Notes under the pieces: generated by a model
Told to the model about the DNA's origin: nothing
Database searches by the model: none
Seen by the model: only the letters and a program-made list of their open reading frames with translations
Assembly: GCA_016788635.1 (NCBI GenBank)
Contig: JAEUSU010000008.1
Location: 124,001-188,000 of the forward strand
Direction: 5' to 3'
From: Flavobacteriales bacterium
GTDB taxonomy: Bacteria; Bacteroidota; Bacteroidia; Flavobacteriales_F; PHOS-HE28
DNA: 64,000 bases
Program-made: the position numbers and the translations under genes
In this document: positions 1 to 7,684 of the stretch, in pieces
Position numbering within the stretch: the stretch's first letter is position 1
Layout of the letters: every line of letters starts with the position of its first letter

Positions 1-1
1 C

Positions 2-136
2 GTCCTGGAGGGCGGTCCTGTAGCGGAACTCAATGCGGCGGCCCTGGTGGCGGCCCATTTGTTCGCCGAAGAGGTGGGCAGCCGGTTGCCGGCACCAGGC
101 GTCACGGCGCCTTCCGCGTGGAAACTTCGGCGCTGA
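2..136 (+). CDS. C-terminal fragment of an unidentified protein
   Basis: An open frame enters from the left edge and runs 44 codons to a TGA at 134-136. The visible tail is rich in Ala, Leu and Glu (AALVAAHLFAEEVGSRLP is part of it) and ends in WKLRR. The helical Ala/Leu/Glu stretch looks like the end of a cytoplasmic enzyme, but there is no motif from which to name it. It lies in the same direction as the DUF4294 gene 60 bases downstream, so the two may be co-transcribed. The family cannot be assigned from this piece. Confidence 0.45.
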   Translation, partial: VLEGGPVAELNAAALVAAHLFAEEVGSRLPAPGVTAPSAWKLRR

Positions 137-196
137 CATTGCTGTACAATGGACACCAACGGCCGCTTATGGCCGTTACTTTGGTGTAAACAGGCC

Positions 197-901
197 ATGG
201 CCCATACCGGCCGCATCGTCTTTTCCTGCCTGATGGCATTGTCCGTCCTGCGCTGCCTTGCCCAAACTGAAGGGGACTTTCGCGTGCTGCGTGCCATGGT
301 GCACGAAGGGGATACGGTACCCGTGGTGGACCTCGGTTCCGCCTGGGTGACCGCACAGTGGAGCCCCAAGGCACGCAAGGAACAGGTGCAGTACACCAGG
401 CTCATGCGGCAGGTGGTCAAGGTGTATCCGTACGCCCGCCTTACCAGTGACCTGCTCAGCGCCTATGAGGCCGACCTGCGGCGCATTGAAAAGGAACATG
501 ACCGGGACCTCTACATGAAACTGGCGGAAGCCGAGCTGCGCGCCGAGTTCGAGGATGAACTGAAGGACCTGACCATGGGACAGGGGCGCGTGCTGGTGAA
601 ACTCATCGACCGGGAAACGGGCAGCACCAGCTTCGAGCTGGTGAAGCAGTTGCGCGGTTCCTTCAATGCGTTCATCTGGCAGAGCCTGGCCGTGCTCTTC
701 GGCCAGGACTTGAAGTCACGCTACGATCCGCTCGGTGATGACCGCATGATCGAGCATATCGTGCAACGCATCGAGGCGGGAGAACTGGCCGTGGCGGAGC
801 GTCCGGCGCGTTCCGCCAAGGCACAGGCGCGTTTGGAAAAGCGGAAGACCCGTCTGTACAAACGCTACGGCCTAACTGCCGCGAACTACCTGGAGCCCTG
901 A
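197..901 (+). CDS. DUF4294 family exported protein
   Basis: This 234-residue protein matches my recollection of the DUF4294 family, which is nearly confined to Bacteroidota and has no known function. The ATG at 197 was chosen because it starts a plausible signal peptide (residues about 1-23: MAHTGRIVFSCLMAL, then a cleavage region near CLAQ). An ATG at 149 would add 16 residues before that signal. The mature part has a short beta-rich start (VVDLGSAWVTA, about 45-57), then long charged helices with the segments VVKVYPYARL and GQGRVLVKLIDRETG, which are typical of the family. A weak -7-like element (TTACTTTG) ends 13 bases before the start. Confidence 0.75.
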   Translation: MAHTGRIVFSCLMALSVLRCLAQTEGDFRVLRAMVHEGDTVPVVDLGSAWVTAQWSPKARKEQVQYTRLMRQVVKVYPYARLTSDLLSAYEADLRRIEKEHDRDLYMKLAEAELRAEFEDELKDLTMGQGRVLVKLIDRETGSTSFELVKQLRGSFNAFIWQSLAVLFGQDLKSRYDPLGDDRMIEHIVQRIEAGELAVAERPARSAKAQARLEKRKTRLYKRYGLTAANYLEP

Positions 902-916
902 GCGTCGTCCGCGGTC

Positions 917-1420
917 TCAAACCAGCGGTCTCTCCATCACGTGATCATCCATCACGTAGCCCTGCCCGATATCGATCACTTCATCGCGCACGATCTGAAA
1001 ACCCTGGCGTGCATACCAGTGGCGTGCGGGGTTGAAGCGGTTCACGTTCAGCTCCAGGTGGTCGTCCCCGGCGGCACGTGCGGCTGATGCGACCGCGCCC
1101 AACAGGGCCCTGCCCACGCCCAGCCCCTTCACTTCCGGAAGCACGTAGAGCTTGTGGAGACGTGTGTGCCGCGTGGAGCGGTACGCATGCTCGTACCCTG
1201 CGAATCCGATGGGTCCACCATCGGCTTCAGCGAGCAGATAACGGTGTCCCTTCAAAACCTGTTCCCGGAGCGCGGACAAGGCATACATCCGTTCCAGCAT
1301 GTATGCGAGCTGATCGGGCGAGAGGATCTGCCCATAAGCCACCGGCCAGGCACAGTGGGCAATGGCATGTATGGCATGCAGGTCCGCAGCGGTGGCGGGA
1401 CGAACGCTCACTTCGCGCAC
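917..1420 (-). CDS. GNAT family N-acetyltransferase
   Basis: This 167-residue protein should transfer an acetyl group from acetyl-CoA to an amine; the acceptor cannot be told. The GNAT fold is visible: an N-terminal beta strand and helix (VRPATAADLHAIHAIA), the central strand GFAGYEHAYR, then the acetyl-CoA loop LYVLPEVKGLGVGRALL, where VKGLGVGRAL matches the Q/RxxGxG/A motif A. Motif B follows as LELNVNRFNPARHWYARQGF. Translation appears to start at GTG (1418-1420), because no in-frame ATG lies nearby. It is convergent with the DUF4294 gene, 15 bases apart, and shares its strand with the dehydrogenase upstream (25 bases). Confidence 0.88.
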   Translation of the reverse strand: MREVSVRPATAADLHAIHAIAHCAWPVAYGQILSPDQLAYMLERMYALSALREQVLKGHRYLLAEADGGPIGFAGYEHAYRSTRHTRLHKLYVLPEVKGLGVGRALLGAVASAARAAGDDHLELNVNRFNPARHWYARQGFQIVRDEVIDIGQGYVMDDHVMERPLV

Positions 1421-1444
1421 GATGAATGGACCTACTGGTGAGCC

Positions 1445-2359
1445 TCAGCGAGCGGTCTCCAAATGAGGCGCGTTCTTTCTGAAGGCAGGCGCCACGACCA
1501 GGTCCTTGCTGCCCGCCGTGTAAGCATAGAAGCCTTCGCCGCTCTTCATCCCCAGTTTGCCGGCGGTCACCATTTGCACGAGCAAGGGGCAGGGGGCGTA
1601 CTTCGGGTTGCCCAGTCCTTCGTGCAATACACGCAGGATGGCCAGGCAGGTGTCCAGCCCGATGAAATCGGCGAGTTGCAGGGGCCCCATCGGGTGCGCC
1701 ATGCCAAGTTTCATGATGGTGTCGATCTCGGCCACGCCGCCCACGCCTTGGAAGAGGGTCTCAATGGCCTCATTGATCATGGGCATCAGAATGCGGTTGG
1801 CCACGAAGCCTGCGTAGTCGTTCACCGTCACGGGCACTTTGCCAATGGCGGTGCTGAGTTCCACCACGGTGCGCGTCACTTCGTCCGTGGTATCGTATCC
1901 GCGGATCACCTCCACAAGCTTCATCACCGGCACAGGGTTCATGAAGTGCATGCCGATCACCTGGCCGGGCCGCTTGGTGGCTGCGGCAATGCGGGTGATG
2001 CTGATGCTGCTGGTGTTGGTGGCCAGGATGCAATGGGCCGGTGCGTGCGCATCCATATCCCTGAAGATGCGCAGCTTGAGGTCCACATTTTCCGTGGCTG
2101 CCTCCACCACGAGGCCTGCCTCCCGCACACCGGAAGCGAGTTCGGTGGTGATGGCAATGCGCGCGAGCGCCTCCTTCTTCTGGTCCTCGGTAAGGCCACC
2201 CTTGGCCACCTGCCGGTCCATATTCTTGCCGATGGTGACCAATGCCTTGTCCAGCGAGGCCTGGTTCACGTCAATAAGGGTGACCTGGTGTCCGCTCTGG
2301 GCGAATACATGGGCGATGCCATTGCCCATCTGGCCGGCTCCGATCACAGCGATCTTCAT
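1445..2359 (-). CDS. 3-hydroxybutyryl-CoA dehydrogenase family protein
   Basis: A 304-residue NAD(P)-dependent 3-hydroxyacyl-CoA dehydrogenase. It should interconvert acetoacetyl-CoA and 3-hydroxybutyryl-CoA, or a related acyl-CoA pair, in fatty-acid, butyrate or aromatic catabolism. The ATG at 2359 puts the Rossmann motif at the very N terminus (MKIAVIGAGQMGNGIAHVFA, GxGxMG). The catalytic His motif is visible in GMHFMNPVPVMKLVEVI, followed by the C-terminal helical domain with NDYAGFVANRILMPMINEA and MAHPMGPLQLADFIGLD. The length is that of single-domain PaaH/Hbd enzymes. A near -7 element (TACCTTAG on the minus strand, 2379-2386) lies 19 bases upstream of the start. A longer frame opening at 2443 is unlikely to be used. 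Confidence 0.93.
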   Translation of the reverse strand: MKIAVIGAGQMGNGIAHVFAQSGHQVTLIDVNQASLDKALVTIGKNMDRQVAKGGLTEDQKKEALARIAITTELASGVREAGLVVEAATENVDLKLRIFRDMDAHAPAHCILATNTSSISITRIAAATKRPGQVIGMHFMNPVPVMKLVEVIRGYDTTDEVTRTVVELSTAIGKVPVTVNDYAGFVANRILMPMINEAIETLFQGVGGVAEIDTIMKLGMAHPMGPLQLADFIGLDTCLAILRVLHEGLGNPKYAPCPLLVQMVTAGKLGMKSGEGFYAYTAGSKDLVVAPAFRKNAPHLETAR

Positions 2360-2457
2360 GGTTGCTAAGGATGGACGGCTAAGGTAGGTGGGAGCAGGGT
2401 AGGGACCGGCGGGGGCCATGCACTTGATAGCGCATCGCTTCACCCCCCCCGGCAGCG

Positions 2458-3873
2458 CTACTTCCCGTCCCCCTTCAGAATGATGAGCAGCGTGTAAGCC
2501 AGGATCTTCAGGTCCACGGCCAGGCTCATGTTCTCGATGTACAGAATGTCGTATTTGAGGCGGCGGAGCATCTGCTCCACGTTCTCCGCATAGCCGAACT
2601 TCACCTGGCCCCAGCTGGTGATGCCCGGCCGAACTTTGTGGAGGTGGCGGTAGTGTGGGGCCAGCTTCATGATCTCGTCAATGAAGTGCTGGCGCTCGGG
2701 TCGTGGGCCCACCAGGCTCATGTCGCCCTTCAGCACGTTCCAGAACTGGGGCAGTTCGTCCATGCGGGTGCGGCGCAGCCAGCGCCCCACCGGGGTGATG
2801 CGTGGATCGGAGGTGCTGCTCAGCTGCGGGCCGTCGCGTTCGGCATCGGCCACCATGCTGCGGAACTTGATGATGCGGAAGGTGCGGCCTTGCAGTCCCA
2901 CGCGCTGTTGAACAAAGAAGACGGGACCGGGCGAACTGAGCTTCACCGCAAGGGCGATGATGAGCAGCAGCGGAGATAGGATGATGAGCGCCAGTACGCT
3001 GACCACGATGTCGATGGCCCTTTTCACCGCGAACTGCCAGGCGGGCATGATCTGCGGGTTCACCTCGATGAGCGGGGCGCCGAAGATGCTCGTCATCTTC
3101 ACCGAGCCGGCCATGATGTCGTACATGTCCGGAATGATCTTGATGCGCACCTGGGTGCCTTCGAGCTCGTTCATGATCCGGCTGATGTGTTCGTGTTCCC
3201 CGCTTTCCACGGCAATGATCGCCTCCTCCACACCCAGGCGCGGGATCTGGGCGCGCAGTTCGTTCCATTTACCGAGCCGGGGAAGGCCCACGCCCGCCAG
3301 CTGCTGGTCTCCTCCATTCACACTGAAAAAGCCCACAAAGCGGTTACCTGGTGACTTGGGCATGCCGTTGATCTCGTGGTAGATGCCCATGGCGCGCTCA
3401 TTCCCTCCCACCAGTACGGTATTGAAGCCGATGACTCCATGGTGCACGCGGCTCACCGTGCGGCTGGTGAGCAGGAAGCGCGGAATGAACGTAAGTGTGA
3501 AGTGAAGTGAGAAAAGCGCCGTAATGGAGCGATAGTATTGGGATGGGGTGGCCACGGTATCATCCAGCAGCAGCACGAAGAAGATCACCACCGTGCCCAG
3601 GCCGGAGATGAGCAGGCACTGGCCGAGTTCCTTGAGGCGATGGCGCCGGAACACCTCGTGGTAACCACCGATCACCAGGAAAAGCAGTGCCCAGAAGACG
3701 GGGATCAATGCAAGCCCCGACCAGAAGTTGCCATCCAGTTCAAGAGGCACGGTCGTACCCAGGGTCTCGGGTTCAATAACGCGCTTCCGGTAGGCGTAGA
3801 ACAGGGTCCAGGCCAGTGCCGTCCCAACCACATCCGTGGCCGCGTACAGCATGGTCAACCCACGTTTGGTCAT
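2458..3873 (-). CDS. Undecaprenyl-phosphate glycosyl-1-phosphate transferase (exopolysaccharide initiation)
   Basis: A 471-residue polyprenyl glycosylphosphotransferase of the WcaJ/WbaP type. It should load the first sugar-1-phosphate from a nucleotide sugar onto undecaprenyl phosphate at the inner membrane, starting a surface polysaccharide. About four N-terminal membrane helices (residues 5-110) precede a CoA-binding-like Rossmann region (about 150-270). The catalytic sugar-transferase domain begins with a membrane helix (KRAIDIVVSVLALIILSPLL, near 275) and holds FFVQQRVGLQGRTFRIIKFR, DELPQFWNVLKGDMSLVGPR and the C-terminal KVRPGITSWGQVKFGY. Its start overlaps the upstream lipoprotein stop (ATGA), so the two are translationally coupled. 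The glycosyltransferases elsewhere in the window are possible partners. Confidence 0.93.
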   Translation of the reverse strand: MTKRGLTMLYAATDVVGTALAWTLFYAYRKRVIEPETLGTTVPLELDGNFWSGLALIPVFWALLFLVIGGYHEVFRRHRLKELGQCLLISGLGTVVIFFVLLLDDTVATPSQYYRSITALFSLHFTLTFIPRFLLTSRTVSRVHHGVIGFNTVLVGGNERAMGIYHEINGMPKSPGNRFVGFFSVNGGDQQLAGVGLPRLGKWNELRAQIPRLGVEEAIIAVESGEHEHISRIMNELEGTQVRIKIIPDMYDIMAGSVKMTSIFGAPLIEVNPQIMPAWQFAVKRAIDIVVSVLALIILSPLLLIIALAVKLSSPGPVFFVQQRVGLQGRTFRIIKFRSMVADAERDGPQLSSTSDPRITPVGRWLRRTRMDELPQFWNVLKGDMSLVGPRPERQHFIDEIMKLAPHYRHLHKVRPGITSWGQVKFGYAENVEQMLRRLKYDILYIENMSLAVDLKILAYTLLIILKGDGK

Positions 3874-4742
3874 GACTGCCGGTGGATGAGCTTCACGTTG
3901 TCCAAGCGCACAGTGGCGCTGTTGCGGCCATCAGGCAGCCTGGCCTCGATGTAGAATTTACGCTCCGTCGTTCCTGGAAGGTTCATCACGGGGCTCAGGT
4001 CCACATAGATCTTGTTCCACACCGGTCCTCCACCCGGTGCTTCCGTGGGGTTGACGAAGAGGTAGGGGTTGCGTGTGACCGTGCCGCCTTGGGTGAAGTA
4101 GGTGCCGATCAGGAACCGCATATCGCCCCGGTAATCCAATTCAAGGAAAACCGGACTGCCGGTGGGTGGTGTGAACGCGTCTGAAGACACGCACCGGAAG
4201 AAGGGACGAAGCGTATCCACTGCGATCAGTCCGGAGCCATTGCCCTCGAACACATCACCTGGACCACCTGTCGCCGTGGTCACCATGATCAGGGTGGTGT
4301 CCGTTTGCGAGTCGGGGTCGAACTGGTTGCCGGCGGATTCGAACGCTTCGATCCAGAAGGAGAGCCCGGTGAAGTAGGAAAAGACCGGCTGAACGGACGC
4401 GGGCTGTGTCGGCGCCAGTTCCACCTGGCCGCTCCACGTGGCATAGAAAGGATAAATGATCCGATCAGTGCTCACGCCGTTGCGCCGTATGCCAGCCACC
4501 GCTTTGATCGTGCGCTGGCCCACCTGGGTAACGGGTATGCGCGCGGGCAGGTCCCAAGCGCCTTCGGCCCGGTCATCGGTGTACATCCAAAGTGTGGTGA
4601 CCTTCTGGCTGGAAGAGCCCTGGCCCCCGGCAACGGATAACGAAACTTGATCAACAGTGAGGTAGCCCGGCACCACTTCCGTGCGCTTGCAGGAGGAGAA
4701 TAACGACAGCAGGACCATCCAGGTCCAGGGATATCGCATCAT
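3870..4742 (-). CDS. Putative outer-surface lipoprotein in exopolysaccharide operon
   Basis: A protein of about 290 residues with no family I can name. From the ATG at 4742 (or 4739) it begins with a short lipoprotein signal, MRYPWTWMVLLSLFSSCK, whose Cys would be lipidated. An upstream ATG at 4796 overlaps the previous stop but would place 18 extra residues before the signal. The rest is beta-rich and Thr/Gly/Pro-rich, ending in strands such as KFYIEARLPDGRNSATVRLD, which resembles a carbohydrate-binding or jelly-roll sandwich. It is sandwiched by stop/start overlaps between a MocA-type oxidoreductase and the polyprenyl sugar transferase. A role at the cell surface in polysaccharide handling is therefore inferred from context only. 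Confidence 0.7.
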   Translation of the reverse strand: MMRYPWTWMVLLSLFSSCKRTEVVPGYLTVDQVSLSVAGGQGSSSQKVTTLWMYTDDRAEGAWDLPARIPVTQVGQRTIKAVAGIRRNGVSTDRIIYPFYATWSGQVELAPTQPASVQPVFSYFTGLSFWIEAFESAGNQFDPDSQTDTTLIMVTTATGGPGDVFEGNGSGLIAVDTLRPFFRCVSSDAFTPPTGSPVFLELDYRGDMRFLIGTYFTQGGTVTRNPYLFVNPTEAPGGGPVWNKIYVDLSPVMNLPGTTERKFYIEARLPDGRNSATVRLDNVKLIHRQS

Positions 4743-4792
4743 GGGTCCGGGCAGCTGGGCAACGCGAGGCGTGGGGTGAATAGTATCCGGGG

Positions 4793-5785
4793 TCATTTCG
4801 GCTTGTCTCCCCCAAGTTGTTCAAGCACCCGATGGGCCACTTCCAAGGCCCGCAATCCATCCGTGAGCGGCACAGGCGGAACGGTCCGTGCGCGCACGGC
4901 ATGCGCAAAGGCCTGAAGCTCCTCACGGATGGCGTTCACGGGCTGCACATCCGGGCGGTCGAAGGCAATGGCCCGTTTGCCTTTCGCGCCAAGGTCAAGT
5001 ACGATCGCGAAGGGGTCCACCGCACCTTCCATGGCGTGCATGCGCACGATCTCGGTCTTCTTCTCGAGCATATCCACGGAGATGTATGCGTCCCGTTGGA
5101 AGAATCGGGACTTGCGCATCTTCTTGAGAGAGATGCGGCTGGCGGTGAGGTTGGCCACGCAGCCGTTGGCGAAGGAGATGCGGGCGTTGGCAATGTCAGG
5201 GGTGTCACTCACAACGGCCACGCCACTGGCATGGATGTCCGCCACCGGGCTGTCCACCACGCTCAGCACGATATCGATATCGTGGATCATCAGGTCGAGC
5301 ACCACGCTTACATCCGTGCCGCGCGGATCGAACTGGGCCAGCCGGTGTGTCTCGATGAACATCGGGTCCTTCAGGGCCGGACGGGCAGCGGTGAACGCCG
5401 GGTTGAATCGCTCCACGTGGCCCACCTGTACGATGCGTCCGTGTTCTTGCGCCAAGGCCAGTAGTGCCTGGCCTTCCAACACCGTATTGGTCACGGGCTT
5501 CTCGATGAAGAGGTCACGCCCCAGCTCCATGGCTCTCCGGGCCAGGTCGTAATGGGTGGTGGTGGGGGTCACGATGTCGAGCGCCTGACACGCCTCCAGC
5601 ACGGCATCTACAGAGCCCAGTGGCCGCAGCCCGAACTCCTTTTCAATGGCCGCGCACTTCTCGGGGTGTGGATCGTGGAAGCCCACCACCTGCACGCCTT
5701 CCACCTGTAGCCATTGCTGCATGTGGATCCGTCCCAGGTGTCCGGCACCCAGCACACCGATCTGAAGAGGAGAGGATCCGTTCAT
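4793..5785 (-). CDS. Gfo/Idh/MocA family NAD(P)-dependent sugar oxidoreductase
   Basis: A 330-residue dehydrogenase expected to oxidise or reduce a (nucleotide-)sugar. The ATG at 5785 starts MNGSSPLQIGVLGAGHLGRI, the GxGxxG dinucleotide-binding motif. The EKP signature of the family is present in LFIEKPVTN (about residue 95), and a catalytic-domain His pair lies in LMIHDIDIVLSVVD (about 165-180). It is the first gene of a three-gene set with the lipoprotein and the sugar transferase, and a precursor-modifying role in surface polysaccharide synthesis fits. A perfect minus-strand -7 element (5805-5812) precedes the start by 19 bases. Confidence 0.92.
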   Translation of the reverse strand: MNGSSPLQIGVLGAGHLGRIHMQQWLQVEGVQVVGFHDPHPEKCAAIEKEFGLRPLGSVDAVLEACQALDIVTPTTTHYDLARRAMELGRDLFIEKPVTNTVLEGQALLALAQEHGRIVQVGHVERFNPAFTAARPALKDPMFIETHRLAQFDPRGTDVSVVLDLMIHDIDIVLSVVDSPVADIHASGVAVVSDTPDIANARISFANGCVANLTASRISLKKMRKSRFFQRDAYISVDMLEKKTEIVRMHAMEGAVDPFAIVLDLGAKGKRAIAFDRPDVQPVNAIREELQAFAHAVRARTVPPVPLTDGLRALEVAHRVLEQLGGDKPK

Positions 5786-5804
5786 TTTTTTCACAATGGG
5801 GCGC

Positions 5805-5812
5805 CAAAAATA
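5805..5812 (-). promoter_or_regulatory. Bacteroidota -7 promoter element for the polysaccharide operon
   Basis: Read on the minus strand this is TATTTTTG, an exact fit to TAnnTTTG, ending 19 bases before the ATG of the MocA-type oxidoreductase. No clear TTG box is seen 20 bases further upstream. The divergent pcm gene starts only about 78 bases away. Confidence 0.55.
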
Positions 5813-5889
5813 ACCGGCTCCTTTTGGGCGGGGCAGTGAACCTTGCGGGCCTAGCTTTGACCGGCCCGGCAAAGGCGGGGTAGGAAAGG

Positions 5890-6543
5890 ATGAAAGCGAA
5901 TGACGGGCACCTGCAGCAGGGCTTGCGCAGGAAGTTGGTGGAAGCGCTTGGGCGCGAGGTGAAAGACACCGCTGTTCTGGGTGCCATTGGCCGGGTGCCC
6001 CGGCATCTTTTCATCGATGACACGGCCTTTTTACGTCAGGCGTATGAGGACATCGCCTTTCCCATCGGCATGGGCCAGACCATTTCCCAGCCCCGCACCG
6101 TGGCCATACAGTCCAGCCTGCTTCAGGTAGTGAAAGGGGAGAAGGTGTTGGAGATCGGCACGGGGTCCGGTTATCAGACCGCCGTGTTGTGTGAGCTGGG
6201 CGCGCGGGTGGTCACCATCGAACGCATGAAGCCATTGCACGTGCGCACGAAGGCCAGGCTGGCAGAACTTGGATACAAGGCCACATTGCTCTATGGTGAC
6301 GGCTTTGCCGGTGCGCCGGCCTATGCACCCTTCGATAAAGTGTTGGTGACCTGTGGTGCGCCGGATGTACCCCCCGCCTTGCTGGACCAGCTTAAACCGG
6401 GTGGCCGCTTGGTCATACCCGTTAGCGCCGGTCAGGACCAGGTGATGTGGACCGTGGACAAACAGCCGGACGGCTCATTGCTCCGGCGAGAACATGGCCG
6501 CTTCCGCTTTGTGCCCATGCTCACCCAAAAGGTGGCGGGTTGA
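5890..6543 (+). CDS. pcm: Protein-L-isoaspartate O-methyltransferase
   Basis: A 217-residue S-adenosylmethionine-dependent methyltransferase that repairs isoaspartyl residues in damaged cytoplasmic proteins. The family block PIGMGQTISQPRTVAIQSSL (about 57-76) is followed by the SAM-binding loop VLEIGTGSGYQTAVL (about 85-99). Post-motif I (VVTIERMKPL), motif II (FDKVLVTCGAPDVPPALLDQ) and motif III (LKPGGRLVIPV) follow in the usual order. The length is typical of Pcm. It is divergently placed to the polysaccharide operon. Confidence 0.96.
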   Translation: MKANDGHLQQGLRRKLVEALGREVKDTAVLGAIGRVPRHLFIDDTAFLRQAYEDIAFPIGMGQTISQPRTVAIQSSLLQVVKGEKVLEIGTGSGYQTAVLCELGARVVTIERMKPLHVRTKARLAELGYKATLLYGDGFAGAPAYAPFDKVLVTCGAPDVPPALLDQLKPGGRLVIPVSAGQDQVMWTVDKQPDGSLLRREHGRFRFVPMLTQKVAG

Positions 6544-6683
6544 GGTGCGCATGTTCCCAACCAGCGAGCACAACTATATTCGCCCCCGGATCCGGCGAGG
6601 AGTTCCTGAAAGGAGCACACAGAGCATGAGGCTGTACACACATGGTTCACAAAAAGCTGTTGATAACGCCCCGTCCTGTGTAT

Positions 6684-6691
6684 AAGTTTGC
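6684..6691 (+). promoter_or_regulatory. Bacteroidota promoter for the outer-membrane barrel gene
   Basis: TAAGTTTG at 6684-6691 fits TAnnTTTG exactly. A TTG sits at 6661-6663 with a 20-base spacer, as expected for the -33 element. The coding start is 71 bases further on, leaving a real 5' untranslated region, unlike most genes here. Confidence 0.65.
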
Positions 6692-6762
6692 CGCCGCCTT
6701 CGGGTACTTTTGACCGGACCGATCAAACCAAATTGAACACACGTCTAACCAAAACGTTCGTC

Positions 6763-7590
6763 ATGAAAAGGACTGTACTGTTCGCTTCCGTGCTGTGCGC
6801 CGCCACAGCCGCATCCGCCCAGACCGGCGAGATCACGAGCAACCGCGGTGAGAATTGGCTCTCTCAGGAGGGCGACTGGGGTCTGACCTTCGACGCCCAG
6901 CCCTTCCTGAACTACGTGGGCAACCTGTTCAACGGCTCGCAGAGCAACGGTGGCGCTGCGTTCAACTTCAACAACAACCTGAACGCCATCAGCGTGAAGA
7001 AGTTGATCGATGCCAACACCGCGTACCGCGGAACCGTGCGTTTGGGCTTCGGCTCCACCAAGCAGACCGCATTGGTCCAGCAGGCTGGTCAGTCCGACCC
7101 CAACGTGACCGTCGAAGACTCTGAGAAGATCAGCGCCACCAACATCGTGTTGGGTGCCGGTCTCGAAAAGCGGGTTGGCAGCACCCGTGTGGTGGGCGTT
7201 TACGGTGCACAGGCGCTGATCGCGCTGGGTTCACAGAAAACCACCTACGAGTATGGCAATGCGCTGAGCGCCACCAACCAATCCAACGCTCCGCAGTTCG
7301 GCCAGGCCACGGGCCAGACTGAACAGAAGATCGGTGGCACCTTCGGCCTCGGCCTGATGGTGTTCGGAGGCATTGAATGGTTCTGTGCGCCGAAGCTCTC
7401 CCTGAGCGGCGAATACACCTGGGGTCTGATGTTGGCCACCACCGGCGAAGGCGAGAACACCTTCGAAAGCTGGAACGCTGGCAACAACAGCGTGCAGACC
7501 ACCACCAGCAAGACCGGCAAGGCCAGCAGCTTCGGCCTGGACACTGGCATCTCTGGTGCGTCCATCGGCATCAATTTCTACTTCCAGTAA
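6763..7590 (+). CDS. Outer membrane beta-barrel protein (porin-like)
   Basis: A 275-residue exported protein. The ATG at 6763 begins a clear signal peptide (MKRTVLFASVLCAATAASAQ) with cleavage after AQ. The mature chain is rich in Gly, Asn, Thr and alternating hydrophobic residues, with aromatic residues bounding strands (for example WGLTFDAQPFLNYVG) and a final strand ending GINFYFQ. A C-terminal aromatic is typical of barrels inserted by BamA. Because it has its own strong promoter, a long leader and a strong terminator, it is probably an abundant monocistronic product. The ligand or role is unknown. Confidence 0.8.
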   Translation: MKRTVLFASVLCAATAASAQTGEITSNRGENWLSQEGDWGLTFDAQPFLNYVGNLFNGSQSNGGAAFNFNNNLNAISVKKLIDANTAYRGTVRLGFGSTKQTALVQQAGQSDPNVTVEDSEKISATNIVLGAGLEKRVGSTRVVGVYGAQALIALGSQKTTYEYGNALSATNQSNAPQFGQATGQTEQKIGGTFGLGLMVFGGIEWFCAPKLSLSGEYTWGLMLATTGEGENTFESWNAGNNSVQTTTSKTGKASSFGLDTGISGASIGINFYFQ

Positions 7591-7612
7591 GCGGCTTCCG
7601 CTTCCTGTGGCG

Positions 7613-7646
7613 AAAGGCCCCCGGCAACGGGGGCCTTTCTCTTTTT
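7613..7646 (+). terminator. Rho-independent terminator
   Basis: A perfect 10-bp stem (AAAGGCCCCC with GGGGGCCTTT) with a six-base loop is followed by CTCTTTTT. It closes the outer-membrane barrel gene and lies just before the nnr promoter. Confidence 0.9.
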
Positions 7647-7665
7647 ACCCAGTCGCCTGGCCGGG

Positions 7666-7673
7666 TATCTTCG
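7666..7673 (+). promoter_or_regulatory. -7 promoter element of nnr
   Basis: TATCTTCG differs from TAnnTTTG at one position and ends 11 bases before the chosen ATG, just after the preceding terminator. Confidence 0.4.
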
Positions 7674-7684
7674 TTGCCTTCCCC

